Under the pieces are notes generated by a model that was not told the origin of the DNA, searched no databases, and saw only the letters and a program-made list of their open reading frames with translations. The position numbers and the translations under genes were made by a program. 52,334 nucleotides of DNA, taken from assembly GCF_003478335.1 (NCBI RefSeq), contig NZ_QUFB01000018.1:1-52334 (forward strand), given 5' to 3'. Every line of letters begins with the position of its first letter. Position 1 is the stretch's first letter. Shown here piece by piece: positions 9,244 through 19,090 of this stretch. This DNA is from Clostridium sp. AM49-4BH (GTDB lineage: Bacteria; Bacillota; Clostridia; Lachnospirales; Lachnospiraceae).

Positions 9244-9383
9244 GATTAAGAAACAATGAGTGCTAATATGCTTATGATCAAGAAACAACGAGTGCCAATA
9301 TGCTTATGATCAAGAAACAACGAGTGCCAATATACTTATGATCAAGAAACAACGAGTGCCAATATACTTATGATCAAGAAGCA
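9244..9383. repeat. 32-bp tandem repeat across the kinase stop codon
   Basis: Units start at 9244, 9276, 9308, 9340 and a partial one at 9372, each beginning gat(c/t)aagaaacaa and ending at cttat. The copies are nearly identical. The rightmost copies encode the last residues and the stop of the kinase gene ending at 9342; the others lie beyond the stop. Thirty-two is not a multiple of three, so a change in copy number would alter the protein end. Confidence 0.9.
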
Positions 9384-10559
9384 CCATACTATCGTATAAA
9401 TGACCGTCATGATCATGTACAGCAGTCTGCTTTTATTCATGAGAGGCAAACGATCCATTACCCCGCCATAGTTTCCTATCAATTCGACACAACCAAGAAG
9501 CATTAACAAAGCGTCAATGCGAAATGCCCATAATGTAAAACCGGTATATGCCGCATTGTCCGCATCCGTAAACGTACCGGAAAAACAAAGTGCATAAATT
9601 AGTACATAGCCAAGAGCTGCAATAAGCATTTTCCAAATTTTTCCTGTCCGAAATCCAACCGGCAGCCACCTGCGCCATCCAAGCGCAAGCTGTTTGTCTG
9701 TACTTTTGGGCTGTAATGCGAACTGTACGATACGTTTTATAAAGTCTAACGCATCCGAGTAAAATCTATTCTGTGCAGCTAATTTACGTTTGGCAGCCAA
9801 TTCGCTACACAGATCATTCGTCCGCTTATTCGATCCGGCGATCGTTCCACATTCCTGAATGACTTTCCGCAGTTCATCCACTGTCGGATAACGATCTTCT
9901 TTGGCAAGTTGTATGCATTTGGTGATGATATCATAGTACTTGCCGGCATATTTGCCGCTGTCCGGATAATCACCGGTCAGCATATAATAGAACGTGATGC
10001 CCAGCGCATAAATGTCCGTACGAGGATCTGACTGTCCAAAACCATATTGTTCCGGTGCTGCAAATCTTCTTGTGCCCATCAGTCTGGTATCCTCATTTTG
10101 TTCCGCACGGAGTTCTCTTGCCGCATTGAAATCAATCAGTTTTACGACTCCATCAGAGCTAAAGATAATATTCGATGGTTTGATGTCACGATGTATGATC
10201 GGCGGTAGATTGCCATGCAGCTTGTGCAAAATATCACAAAGCGATCGGATAACAAACGCCGCATTTTCCTCCGATAATACCCCATGCTCTTCCATTACAG
10301 TCTCCAGTGTCTTTCCATGAATATATTCTTCGATCACGATCAAACGATTTTCTTCTTCCACACACTCTATAACCTTTGGAATATTATCGAATTGTTTTTC
10401 TTTTAATTGTGCATATACTTCAAAGTTATATAATAGAAGTTCCTTACGCACATAGATTTCATTCGTCTCTATATTTTTTACCAGCCATATCTGCTTATCA
10501 TCACTTAACCGGGTGACTTTTTCATATAACGATAATTGGTATTTTTCTTCCAACGTCAA
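9342..10559 (-). CDS. Membrane-anchored Ser/Thr protein kinase (paralogue 1)
   Basis: Kinase domain over about residues 1-255 and three C-terminal hydrophobic segments (about 310-400). The ATP lysine is in IYVRKEL, the catalytic loop is HRDIKPSN, and the metal-binding motif is DFN where most kinases have DFG. The activation segment carries GTRRFAAPEQYGFGQ and TDIYALG. The open frame extends to a GTG at 10664 through a 24-bp repeat, but a TTG at 10559 has GGGAGG six bases before it and no in-frame ATG exists, so the TTG is preferred (405 residues). The final residues are encoded by the 32-bp repeat. The divergent gene at 10847 is related to the partner of the second kinase at 42932-44020, implying a functional pair. 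Confidence 0.85.
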   Translation of the reverse strand: MTLEEKYQLSLYEKVTRLSDDKQIWLVKNIETNEIYVRKELLLYNFEVYAQLKEKQFDNIPKVIECVEEENRLIVIEEYIHGKTLETVMEEHGVLSEENAAFVIRSLCDILHKLHGNLPPIIHRDIKPSNIIFSSDGVVKLIDFNAARELRAEQNEDTRLMGTRRFAAPEQYGFGQSDPRTDIYALGITFYYMLTGDYPDSGKYAGKYYDIITKCIQLAKEDRYPTVDELRKVIQECGTIAGSNKRTNDLCSELAAKRKLAAQNRFYSDALDFIKRIVQFALQPKSTDKQLALGWRRWLPVGFRTGKIWKMLIAALGYVLIYALCFSGTFTDADNAAYTGFTLWAFRIDALLMLLGCVELIGNYGGVMDRLPLMNKSRLLYMIMTVIYTIVWCFLIISILALVVS

Positions 10560-10575
10560 TGTTATCCTCCCATCA

Positions 10576-10717
10576 TGCGCTCTGTCATTCACTGCATAGT
10601 GCGCCCTGTCATCCACTGCATAGTGCGCTCTGTCATTCACTGCATAGTGCGCCCTGTCATCCACTGCATACTACACTATCATTCATTGCATAGTGCGCTC
10701 CGTTATTTACTGCATAG
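10576..10717. repeat. 24-bp tandem repeat upstream of kinase 1
   Basis: Six units start at 10576, 10600, 10624, 10648, 10672 and 10694 (the fifth is 22 bases). Each contains tgcgc, then tgtcat and ends cactgcata. Read with the kinase frame the units give an octapeptide repeat (HYAVNDRA/HYAVDDRA), but the ribosome site points to a start downstream of them, so the array is most likely untranslated leader or promoter DNA shared with the divergent gene at 10847. No clear promoter was identified in the rest of the 10560-10846 gap. Confidence 0.85.
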
Positions 10718-10846
10718 GTTCTTGTATTTTCTAACACATTCCTTTAAAATATCATAATAGATAAATTATAGCAACAAAATGGATAATTCCTTTCTGGCTG
10801 TAAGTAATATTAACCATAAATATATTGTAGTGGAAAAGAGGAACCT

Positions 10847-11290
10847 ATGAAAGAACAACCAACAACCGAACTACTCGATATTCTTAATAACATCGACAAA
10901 AAGGACATGAGTGCGTACATCAAAGAATTTGCTGCAACCGCTTCAGCCGCAGCTCCATTCCCGGAATACATCGCCGAACATGGCATTGCCATTGCTGACG
11001 TTGTGCATCGCTGCCGTGGTATATTATCCAAATCTTATGTATATGACATTCTAAATGGGACCAAACGAAATCCGTCTCGCGATGTTGTTCTGCTCTTATG
11101 TATCGCCGTCCATGCAGATCGCAAGCAGACAAGACGGCTGCTTGAAAAATATGGCCACCGCGATCTATACGCAAAAGATACAAGAGATATCATTATTGCG
11201 ACCTATATCAACAACAAAGAATATGACATAGATCGCATTAATGACGAATTATTTCAGTACCATTTATCACCTCTTAGCACCGAGCATTAA
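10847..11290 (+). CDS. Kinase-associated HTH-like protein (paralogue 1)
   Basis: Protein of 147 residues, soluble, with a helical middle that suggests a helix-turn-helix fold (SKSYVYDILNGTKRNPSRD, about 62-80). It is plainly related to the protein at 42451-42924: both have a motif like (K/S)NRDxxxxxC near the centre, then YGhxxLYAKDxRD, an IIxAxxNN(K/R)xYD stretch and a LxxLS end. The conserved C-terminal half is likely the functional core. It is divergent from kinase 1, while its paralogue sits directly behind kinase 2. This linkage suggests a kinase substrate or regulator; that is inference. Ribosome site AGAGGA. Its stop overlaps the stop of the convergent GH13 gene by four bases. Confidence 0.7.
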   Translation: MKEQPTTELLDILNNIDKKDMSAYIKEFAATASAAAPFPEYIAEHGIAIADVVHRCRGILSKSYVYDILNGTKRNPSRDVVLLLCIAVHADRKQTRRLLEKYGHRDLYAKDTRDIIIATYINNKEYDIDRINDELFQYHLSPLSTEH

Positions 11291-12830
11291 CCGACAAATA
11301 CTGCCGTACATCCATCCGCTTTAACGATGCCTTTCTCCACTACAGCTGAACCGCCAACGGTATATAATACCTTTCCGTTTACATTAGGTACTGTCACGGC
11401 ATCTGCTCCCGGATTAATGATGACCGTGATCTCCTGTTCTGCTGAAGTGCGCTTGTAAACCAACGGATAATCATCGGATACAAAAGAAATCTCTCCTTTG
11501 CTTTGCAACGCCGGATTTGCCTTACGAAATGCGATCAAACGTTTTACTTCACTGCGAAGTGAATCTTCCTGTTCTGACTGCGTTTTCGCATTTGGACGGT
11601 CTGCGCTCTCATCAAGAGCAATATAATATTTATCCTTACGAGCTGCTGAAAATCCGGCACTCAAACTGTCATCCCACTGCATCGGTGTACGAGAACCGGT
11701 TCTTCCATATCCACCTTCCACAGAAGTTAAGCCTTCCACATAACGCATGCCAATCTCATCCCCATAGTAAATAAATGGTGCTCCCGGCATAGAAAGCAGA
11801 AATGCAAATGCCACCTTTAATTCATCCGTGTCCAAGTTCTTTGCCAAACGATCCATATCATGATTGCCGGACGGAATACAGATCAATCCTTTTCCATCTG
11901 TCTTCGCATAGTTCGCCTGATAAGCAGCAACGAATTCTTTGGCAGATCCTTCCGCATCCTTGCTGAAATACGGATGATCGCAACGGAACAGATCATTATA
12001 ATGAGATGGCCCGAAGTGAAGCAAAAAGTCCATGTGAAAACCGCCGATCAAAGACTTATCCGGCTCACCCCATTCTGATACCATTGCTGCATCCGGGAAT
12101 TCCTCATCCAAAAATTCACGAATATTCTGCCAAAGAGCAATCGTCCCCTTGCTTTCCGGATCATTTTTCACCAGAGATCCCGCCATGTCCACACGAAAAC
12201 CGTCACAGCCTGCATCCAGCCAAAAACGCATGATATCTTTTAGAGCCTCTCTCGTAGCGATCGGCCCTTCTGCATCCATCGGCTGCTGCCATTTCTGCTC
12301 CGGATCCGCTGATAAAATCCATAATTCAGCGCCGGCTGATGCGAGAAAAAGTTCACAGCGCAAGAGCCGTCACGATCGGATATGCCACGAATACTTCCCA
12401 TTCCTGTCGGTTCTACCCAGATACAATCTGTCCACACATACCGATCTGTATACTCATTACGTTCTGCTTTCATAGACTGCTTAAACCACTCATGCGTTAC
12501 CGCAGTATGTCCCGGCACCAAGTCTAAGAGTATATGCATATCTTTGCGGTGCGCTTCCTCAAACAAACGTATCAGATCTTCATTAGTTCCATAACGCGGT
12601 GCCACTGTATAGTAATCTTCTACATCATAGCCCGCATCTCCAAACGGAGACTGAAAACATGGATTGATCCAAATCGCATTACACCCCAGATCCTGAATAT
12701 AATCCAATTTTTCAATAATACCATTGATATCACCAATTCCGTCCGCGTTCGTATCGCGGAAAGACTGCGGATAAATCTCATAAAACACAGCGTTATCAAG
12801 CCATTCCGGTTGTTTTCTCTTTGTCATCAT
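11287..12830 (-). CDS. GH13 alpha-glucosidase/oligo-1,6-glucosidase-like; frameshifted
   Basis: Cytoplasmic glycoside hydrolase of family 13 acting on alpha-glucans or maltooligosaccharides. The N-terminal part has YEIYPQSFRDTNADGIGDI and GYDVEDYY. The C-terminal part has the nucleophile in DGFRVDMAG, the acid/base in VSEWGEPD and the GNHDMDR motif, so all catalytic residues are present. The frame breaks after ...QPALNYGF: adding one A to AAAA at 12314-12317 (T run on the gene strand) restores a protein of about 514 residues. Start ATG 12830 (or 12827) follows AAGG. The exact specificity cannot be told from sequence. No sugar transporter or regulator is adjacent. No signal peptide is visible. 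Confidence 0.87.
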
Positions 12831-12935
12831 TATAACCTTACCTTTCTTACTGTACATCTGCAGTCCTATTACGCAGACGTATTATTTGTGTATATCGGCC
12901 AATTCTATATTTGCTTAGATTTTTTCTCCTTAATA

Positions 12936-15115
12936 TTAATCTTGCACAACAAATTTTACAAGTGTTTTTATTATTTCCTTTGCCTCCAATGGCTTTGCAA
13001 GATGTTCATTCATGCCAGCCGCAAACGATTTCTGACGATCATCTACAAACGCCTTGGCGGTCATTGCAATGATCGGAACTGTCATGGCATCTTCCCGCTC
13101 CAATGCACGAATGCACGCAGTTGCCTCTAATCCATCCATGATCGGCATCATAATATCCATCAAAACAGCATCAAACTCGCCTTCCTCAGAAGCCCTGAAT
13201 TCTTTAACACAGCGCTCTCCATTCTCCACTAAAACCACTGTAGCTCCTGCCGATTCCAATATAAATTTGGCCACTTCCATATTTAATTCATTATCTTCTG
13301 CCACCAGAATTTTTTTGCCTGTCAATACACCGGATACTTCTTCCTCAGGCTGCTCTTCCTCCAAAACAGCCTCATGGTTCACCACGAGAGGCATCCTTAT
13401 CTCGAACACAGACCCTTTTCCCTGCTTACTGGTAAACGAAATCTGTCCATTCATCTTATCCAATATATTTTTGACAATAGGCAGCCCTAAGCCGGTACCG
13501 CCATATAAAGTCCGTGCTGTCTCCGACTCCTGCGCAAACGGTTCAAAGATTTTCTGTTGAAATTCTTCGCTCATACCAATGCCGGTATCTTCACAGCGAA
13601 AGGTTAAGACAACATGATCTTCATCCATAGTTTCTTCTTTATAGCTTAATATGATCTTTCCATTGTCTTTATTGTACTTCACAGCATTACTCAGTATATT
13701 CATAAACATTCTCTTAATATGGATCGGACTTCCCACGAAGGAAGAATGTTTAACATCATAATCCGCCACCTGAATCGTTATGCCTCGTTCTACCGCCTGC
13801 TGCTCCACTACCTGATATAAGTTGTCCAACATTCGGGACAGGTTAAATGAGCGTTCCTCCATGATGATTTCCCCGGACTCGAGTTTTCCCATATCTAACA
13901 CTTCATCGACCAGTTCTAATAAAAGCCCTGAGGCATCCCATATCTTCTTACGGCATTCTGCCTGCTTATCCAGGTCATCATTGTAATAATTAGCAACCTC
14001 GATCATTCCACGAATACCGTTGATCGGCGTTCGGATATCATGACTCATTCTCTGCAAGAACTCGGTCTTGGCAACATTAGCACTCTGTGCTTCCTGCGCT
14101 TTTATAACAAGCTCGCGTTGGTATTCCCGTTCACGTTGTCGCCGTTCACGCATATGAACCTGCTCTCCGCGATACTGCACAAATAATATGATTGCAGAAA
14201 AACTAATATAAATAATAGCTGCTACTAAAACGTTGCGCCAACAGTTACATAAACTTTCGACAACGGAAGACAGGTATAGATATAATAATCTGTCCCACCG
14301 CTCACATTTCCATAATAGAAGTTGTGGTCTACTTGAAAACGCATCAATTGTGATCGTTTTTTATGGTTTCTTATCGCACGATTTAGTTTTGAAACAAAAG
14401 GGCAGTCAAACGAATTCAGATCAACATGTCTTTTATCATTCGAAGCAATGATCTTTTTCTCTTTCGTAATTATGATCGTACCATTGGTATGCATATTATA
14501 CCCCTCCAACAAACTTTGAATTGACAGAGCATAATTTTTGGCATACTGTGCCTTTGTTACAGTATAACAAACGATCACGCCTTTTTGATCAGGTCGTCCG
14601 ACTGCCGATATATCAACGAGCGTTCCGTCTTCCGTTTCAATTCTTTCTGCATAGTTTTTTAATTCATATTGTGCTGTATTTAAGACAACCTCTCGTTTTA
14701 TTTCCTTTCTCACTTCTGCATCGGGAATGTCAACTGTTTTATATTCCTGTACAACATCCCCGGAGGGCGACATTAATGTAATTCCACTCAATCTTTGCTC
14801 ACCTGTATATTTCTTGAGCAAGTCATAATCTATCTCCTTACTGTGGCGTGCAACATCACGTCGAACCTGCTGCGTCTTATCAATCAGCCGATCAAGGCTC
14901 TTGGTGACGTTTGATGCATTGTATTTCTGATATGTAATATACTGTGTTTTAATATATTCTGCTTTATCTTCTACACGCTTCTGCGCATCTTTCAAGTCCG
15001 ATTCCGCAGATAACTCAAATACGCCAAACAGGATCATACATCCAACCAACATTATTAATCCCAGTGTGCGTCTTCTTGTTTTTCCCCAATATTCCTTATT
15101 ATTTTTCAAGAACAT
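12936..15115 (-). CDS. Hybrid sensor histidine kinase with receiver domain; frameshifted
   Basis: The N-terminal part (14225-15115) has a membrane segment at about 17-35 and an extracellular sensor region of about 240 residues. It stops at VTVGATF, but one extra A in AAAA at 14227-14230 continues into a second membrane segment (LVAAIIYISFSAIILFV) and the ORF ending at 12936. That part contains HisKA (MSHDIRTPINGI), HATPase boxes (NAVKYN, DTGIGM, GTGLGLPI) and a receiver domain with the acceptor Asp in VLMDIMMPI. The restored length is about 726 residues. Its start overlaps the stop of the binding-protein gene by 17 bases, so both are made together and the binding protein is a likely sensor partner. 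Confidence 0.87.
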
Positions 15116-15917
15116 CTACCTCCAGAAATTCGTCGGCGTTTGTTACATACTGCTCCAATATCTTTTTTGTTCTTCCGTCTTTTCGCATACTGTCAAGCTC
15201 TTTGGACAAGGCTGCAGCGATGCCGCGCTGATCTTTTTTCGCAAAAGCAACCCCCAAACCCGTTGTCAAAATAGATTCCTTTAATATGCGGTAATCTGCG
15301 TTGAAATCTTTCAAATACTGTTCCACCGCCGTTTCATGAGCTGCAATTGCATCTACATATCCTTTTCCCAGTGCCGTGTATATATACTCTCGATTTTCAA
15401 AACTGTAAACACTTTTTACTCTAGGGATATTCCCCTCTTGTTTCAAAAAGATCATTTCCGGTTTGGTAGTTGACTGTACGGCGATGATCTTATCCTTTAG
15501 ATCACTCAAATGATAGATAGAACTCTTCGCATCCACCGCTACTACCTGATGACTGACCATATAAGGTCCTGCCCATTGGTAATCCTGCGACCTTCCTTCC
15601 ATCGAAAAGCAACCCCAGATACAGTCTATCTTCCCTGACTCGACCAGCTCATCTTTTTTTTCCCAGTCAATCTTTCGAAACACCGTCCTGTAACCGAGCT
15701 GTCCAAATGCTTCTTCGGCAATCTTCACATCAATTCCCGCCGGATTACCATGCTCGTCCGTATAGTTATAGGGTGGAAATATATCACTTCCTACAATGAT
15801 CGTCGGTCTATTGTCTTGTTTATTTCGGGATTCTTTCGTAAGATGTGCGCAGCCGGCTATCAAACTGACTGCAACGCACAGTGCGCTCAGCACCGCTATC
15901 CATTTTTTTATGCACAT
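15099..15917 (-). CDS. Solute-binding lipoprotein (SBP_bac_3), likely sensor partner
   Basis: Protein of 272 residues with a lipoprotein signal (VSLIAGC near residue 22) and the family 3 extracellular solute-binding fold: IIVGSDIFPPYNYTD, GIDVKIAEEAFGQLGY, the CIWGCFSMEGR segment, then ALGKGYVDAIAAHE. Such proteins bind amino acids or similar small solutes outside the cell. No ABC permease or ATPase is adjacent; the next gene, overlapping, is the hybrid histidine kinase, so sensing rather than uptake is inferred. The open frame begins further upstream, but ATG 15917 follows AAAGGA at seven bases and begins the signal peptide. Confidence 0.85.
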   Translation of the reverse strand: MCIKKWIAVLSALCVAVSLIAGCAHLTKESRNKQDNRPTIIVGSDIFPPYNYTDEHGNPAGIDVKIAEEAFGQLGYRTVFRKIDWEKKDELVESGKIDCIWGCFSMEGRSQDYQWAGPYMVSHQVVAVDAKSSIYHLSDLKDKIIAVQSTTKPEMIFLKQEGNIPRVKSVYSFENREYIYTALGKGYVDAIAAHETAVEQYLKDFNADYRILKESILTTGLGVAFAKKDQRGIAAALSKELDSMRKDGRTKKILEQYVTNADEFLEVDVLEK

Positions 15918-16014
15918 GTCTGTTTCCTTTCGTGCTTTTAACAGAATTATAATTACGAATAATCTTATTCCTTGATTCGCTTTCATCATTATATAGAATT
16001 AAATTTAGAAAGTA

Positions 16015-16096
16015 AATAGACTGTCGAATTATGTCGTACTTTCCTGCGTATAACGATATCAAGATCAAGAAAATATAAACATTTCAACAGTCTATT
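16015..16096. repeat. Inverted repeat downstream of phnX
   Basis: AATAGACTGTCGAA (16015-16028) is the near-perfect complement of TTCAACAGTCTATT (16083-16096), enclosing about 54 bases. It lies just after the restored end of phnX and before the divergently placed leader of the binding-protein gene. It may close the phosphonate operon transcript, although no long U-tract follows. Confidence 0.5.
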
Positions 16097-16114
16097 GTTC
16101 GTCATATTAAGGCG

Positions 16115-16899
16115 CTAAATAATAAATACACCTTTCTCAATAATCTCCGGAAGCTCACTTAGATCCCTGATCACCAGATCTGCCCCTGCGCGTGTGAATT
16201 TTTCTTGCGTACGTGCATCTGTTCTGCTTTCTCCTCCGCAGAAAGTGAAGTAAATTCTTCTTCGCTGAGTCCCAACGCAGAGCTTCCCTCTAACACTCCG
16301 ATCGTAAACGCTCCGGCATTTTTGCCTTCTTTCATATCCGATGCCGTGTCACCTACCTTGATCACCTGTCTGACATCTTCGATGCCAAGTAACTGCATAT
16401 TTCGAAAGATCATATATGGAGCCGGTCTTCCTTTGCCGCCAACATCTTCCGGTGTCACAAGTGCATCCGGCTCATATCCTTTCTTGGATGCCTCAACACT
16501 AACAATATCCATCATGGCATGCGTATAACCCGTCGTAGATCCGATACGTATACCTTGCTCGCGAAGCCATTGAACACACTCCAAACAGCCATATTTCGGA
16601 TCTGTATATTCTGCCAGACCGGACAACAATTGCTTTTCAAAGATATCGTAGATCCTTTCTACATCGTCTACTGTCGGCGCCTGTTGATATTTTGCGATCC
16701 AAGCTCTTTGAATACGTTTCATAGACAACATTGCACGTATATGATCCATTTTGAGTAATCCCATCGGCTCTCTGATCTCTTGCATCGTCGGTGTGATCCC
16801 TACTTCTTCAAACGCCTTTGCGAATGCATGGACAGGCGCAAAACAGCCATAATCTACCGTCGTTCCCGCCCAGTCCATTACTACCATTTTAATATCCAT
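16115..16899 (-). CDS. phnX: Phosphonoacetaldehyde hydrolase PhnX; frameshifted near C-terminus
   Basis: HAD-superfamily enzyme that splits phosphonoacetaldehyde into acetaldehyde and phosphate, the second step of 2-aminoethylphosphonate breakdown. The nucleophile is Asp9 in VMDWAGTTVD and the Schiff-base lysine is Lys50 in MGLLKMDHIR; GSTTGYT and KVGDTASDMKEG complete the HAD motifs. As read, the frame ends early at 16171 with an unrelated tail. One extra T in TTTTT at 16199-16203 (A run on the gene strand) restores the family C-terminus RAGADLVIRDLSELPEII with a stop at 16115, about 261 residues. Start ATG 16899 follows AAGGAG at nine bases. It is the last gene of the operon, 45 bases after phnW. 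Confidence 0.92.
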
Positions 16900-16944
16900 A
16901 CGTCTCAACTCCTTCATCCTTGTCCCAATATTTGCTGCATAATA

Positions 16945-18057
16945 CTATGCACCCTTTGCCTGCAGATTTCGTTTGCTGTCCAAAAAATCAGACAGCAGGC
17001 CTGCCACCTTATCAATATCGTCCTGATAAATTTCTCCAATATTTCCTACTCGGAACGTCTCTGCTTTTGTTGTTTTTCCCGGATATAAAATATATCCACG
17101 CTCCTTGATATAGTCATACATTTCTTGGAACGAAAAATTGTATCCGGCCGGATAATAAAATGTTGTGATGATCGGGCCCTGCACCTCCTGTTCCAAAAAT
17201 GGGACAAATCCAAGTGCCGACAATTTCTTGCGAAGCAGCTTCTCATTGGCTGCGTAACGCTCATGTCTTGCAGTAATGCCGCCCTCTGCCTCCAGTTCTT
17301 CCATTGCTTTGGCAAATGCCAGAACGACATGTGTCGGTGATGTAAATCTCCATTTGCCGTCCACATTCATAGTTTTCCACTGATCATACAGATCTAATGC
17401 TAATGAACGTGCATTGCCTTCACAGGCAGCTAACAGATCTTTACGGACGATCACGTACGCAAAACCCGGTACGCCCTGAATACATTTATTGGCACTGCTG
17501 ATAATGCAGTCAATCCCCCACTCTCTCACCGGGATATCCACTCCGGCAAAGCTGCTCATTGCATCGACGATAAAGGTTGCACCTGCTTCTTTCACAACCC
17601 TGCCGATCGACTGTACATCATTCAGAATACCGCTCGTAGTCTCACTGTGAACCATCGCAACATGCGTGATCGACTTATTTTCCTGCAAGATCATTTTCAC
17701 CGTCTGTGCATCCGGCTGTTCGTCAATTGCCCAAGAACGCATATGATAGGAGATTCCCGCATGATGCGCAATATCTGCCATGCGCTCTCCATATGCACCA
17801 TTGGCGAGGATCAATAAGTAATCGTCCTCTCCCACTAACGTCGTAATTGCCGCTTCTACACCAAAGGTTCCACTACCCTGTATCAATACACTGGTATACT
17901 CCTCCTCAGAAACATGTGCCAGCTTCAGCAGCCCCGCACGAATCTTCTGTGTAACTGACTTGTAATCATCATCCCAAGTACAATGATCGATCATCATTTC
18001 CCGCTTTACCGTATCCGTTGTCGTAAGCGGACCCGGTGTTAATAATTTATATCGCAT
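16945..18057 (-). CDS. phnW: 2-aminoethylphosphonate-pyruvate transaminase PhnW
   Basis: PLP enzyme that transfers the amino group of 2-aminoethylphosphonate to pyruvate, giving phosphonoacetaldehyde and alanine. The 370 residues match the family: LLTPGPLTTT at the N-terminus, MIDHCTWDDDY, the phosphate-binding GSGTFGVEA, the PLP-ring Asp in FIVDAMSSF (Asp165) and the PLP lysine in SSANKCIQG (Lys191). The C-terminal FRVGNIGEIYQDDI is also typical. ATG 18057 follows GGAG at six bases and is preferred over the longer open frame. Product feeds PhnX encoded directly downstream. Confidence 0.95.
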   Translation of the reverse strand: MRYKLLTPGPLTTTDTVKREMMIDHCTWDDDYKSVTQKIRAGLLKLAHVSEEEYTSVLIQGSGTFGVEAAITTLVGEDDYLLILANGAYGERMADIAHHAGISYHMRSWAIDEQPDAQTVKMILQENKSITHVAMVHSETTSGILNDVQSIGRVVKEAGATFIVDAMSSFAGVDIPVREWGIDCIISSANKCIQGVPGFAYVIVRKDLLAACEGNARSLALDLYDQWKTMNVDGKWRFTSPTHVVLAFAKAMEELEAEGGITARHERYAANEKLLRKKLSALGFVPFLEQEVQGPIITTFYYPAGYNFSFQEMYDYIKERGYILYPGKTTKAETFRVGNIGEIYQDDIDKVAGLLSDFLDSKRNLQAKGA

Positions 18058-18082
18058 TTTAATCTCCATTTCGTGTAATCAA

Positions 18083-19090
18083 TTATGGCATAACTTCGTC
18101 TGACAACTGCTGATGTTTCTCATACAGCTCAAAGGTCAACGGCTCTGAGAAAGTCTTTGGATAGGTTGACTTATTCGCTGCATCTGCAGACTCACCCTCA
18201 TACAACGGATTAGGATAGGATTTCTGCAACTCCTCACGTCCATGCTCGATAATGCACTGTGCCATCTTCTGTGCCAGCGGATTGGTATCCTTGCCCTTGT
18301 CGATGACTGCAACCGACTCGGTCAGGGAGAAATTACCTTCCGTCGGATCTACATAATCAATCGGCTGACCATTTGCCTTATCTGCGACTGCCTGATGTCT
18401 GAGACCGAATCCAATCGCAACTTCACCTGCACGGCACAATTTTAACGGTGCAGAACCGGAATCCTCAATATGATCGCCTGCATTTACATAAATCTGCTTT
18501 AATATGTTCTGCGCTTCCTTCTCGCCATAGGCAGAGATCAATGCCTGCATAAGCAGCCAAGCAGTTGAGGAAGACTTCACGTCCGTAATTGCCAGATAAC
18601 CCTTATACTCCTTTTTGGTCAGATCTTTCAGGCAGGTCGGTGCGGAAAGATTATGCTTTTTCATCAGATCCGTATTCATGATGATCGCACCTTCCTGCGA
18701 AGTGATCGGTGCTGCATAATCGCCAAACTTATCCAACGTCTTTACCGGAAAGTCCAACTTTTGGAACATCTTATTTTGCTGCTGTGCACTGTCCAGATAA
18801 AAAGTACTCATAGTCACCATATCTGCCTCAATATTTTTGCCTTCTGCAAGCAGCTTACCGCCAAGCTCTGATGTACCAAATCCATTAAAGGTATATTTAT
18901 CTTTGTAGCCGTTGTTATCCAACGCATTCTGCATTGCGGTGATCGCTTCATCATCTGCGTTTGAGTAAATAACAATTTTCGCATCCGACCCTTTTCCCGA
19001 AGATCCCCCTGTTGCATTTCCACATCCTGTAATCGCTGTTGCAGCCAATGTCACTGCCATCATCATTCCCATTAATTTTCTTCGAAACAT
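18083..19090 (-). CDS. 2-aminoethylphosphonate ABC transporter, substrate-binding lipoprotein
   Basis: Protein of 335 residues with a lipoprotein signal (TAITGCGN near residue 20) and an iron/phosphonate-type binding fold: AKIVIYSNADDEAITAMQNAL, FNGFGTSELGGKLLAEG, then STAWLLMQALISAYGEKEA. Binding of 2-aminoethylphosphonate is inferred from its place between the permease and phnW. GGAGG lies four bases before the ATG, inside the end of the permease gene, with which it overlaps by 19 bases. Confidence 0.88.
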   Translation of the reverse strand: MFRRKLMGMMMAVTLAATAITGCGNATGGSSGKGSDAKIVIYSNADDEAITAMQNALDNNGYKDKYTFNGFGTSELGGKLLAEGKNIEADMVTMSTFYLDSAQQQNKMFQKLDFPVKTLDKFGDYAAPITSQEGAIIMNTDLMKKHNLSAPTCLKDLTKKEYKGYLAITDVKSSSTAWLLMQALISAYGEKEAQNILKQIYVNAGDHIEDSGSAPLKLCRAGEVAIGFGLRHQAVADKANGQPIDYVDPTEGNFSLTESVAVIDKGKDTNPLAQKMAQCIIEHGREELQKSYPNPLYEGESADAANKSTYPKTFSEPLTFELYEKHQQLSDEVMP

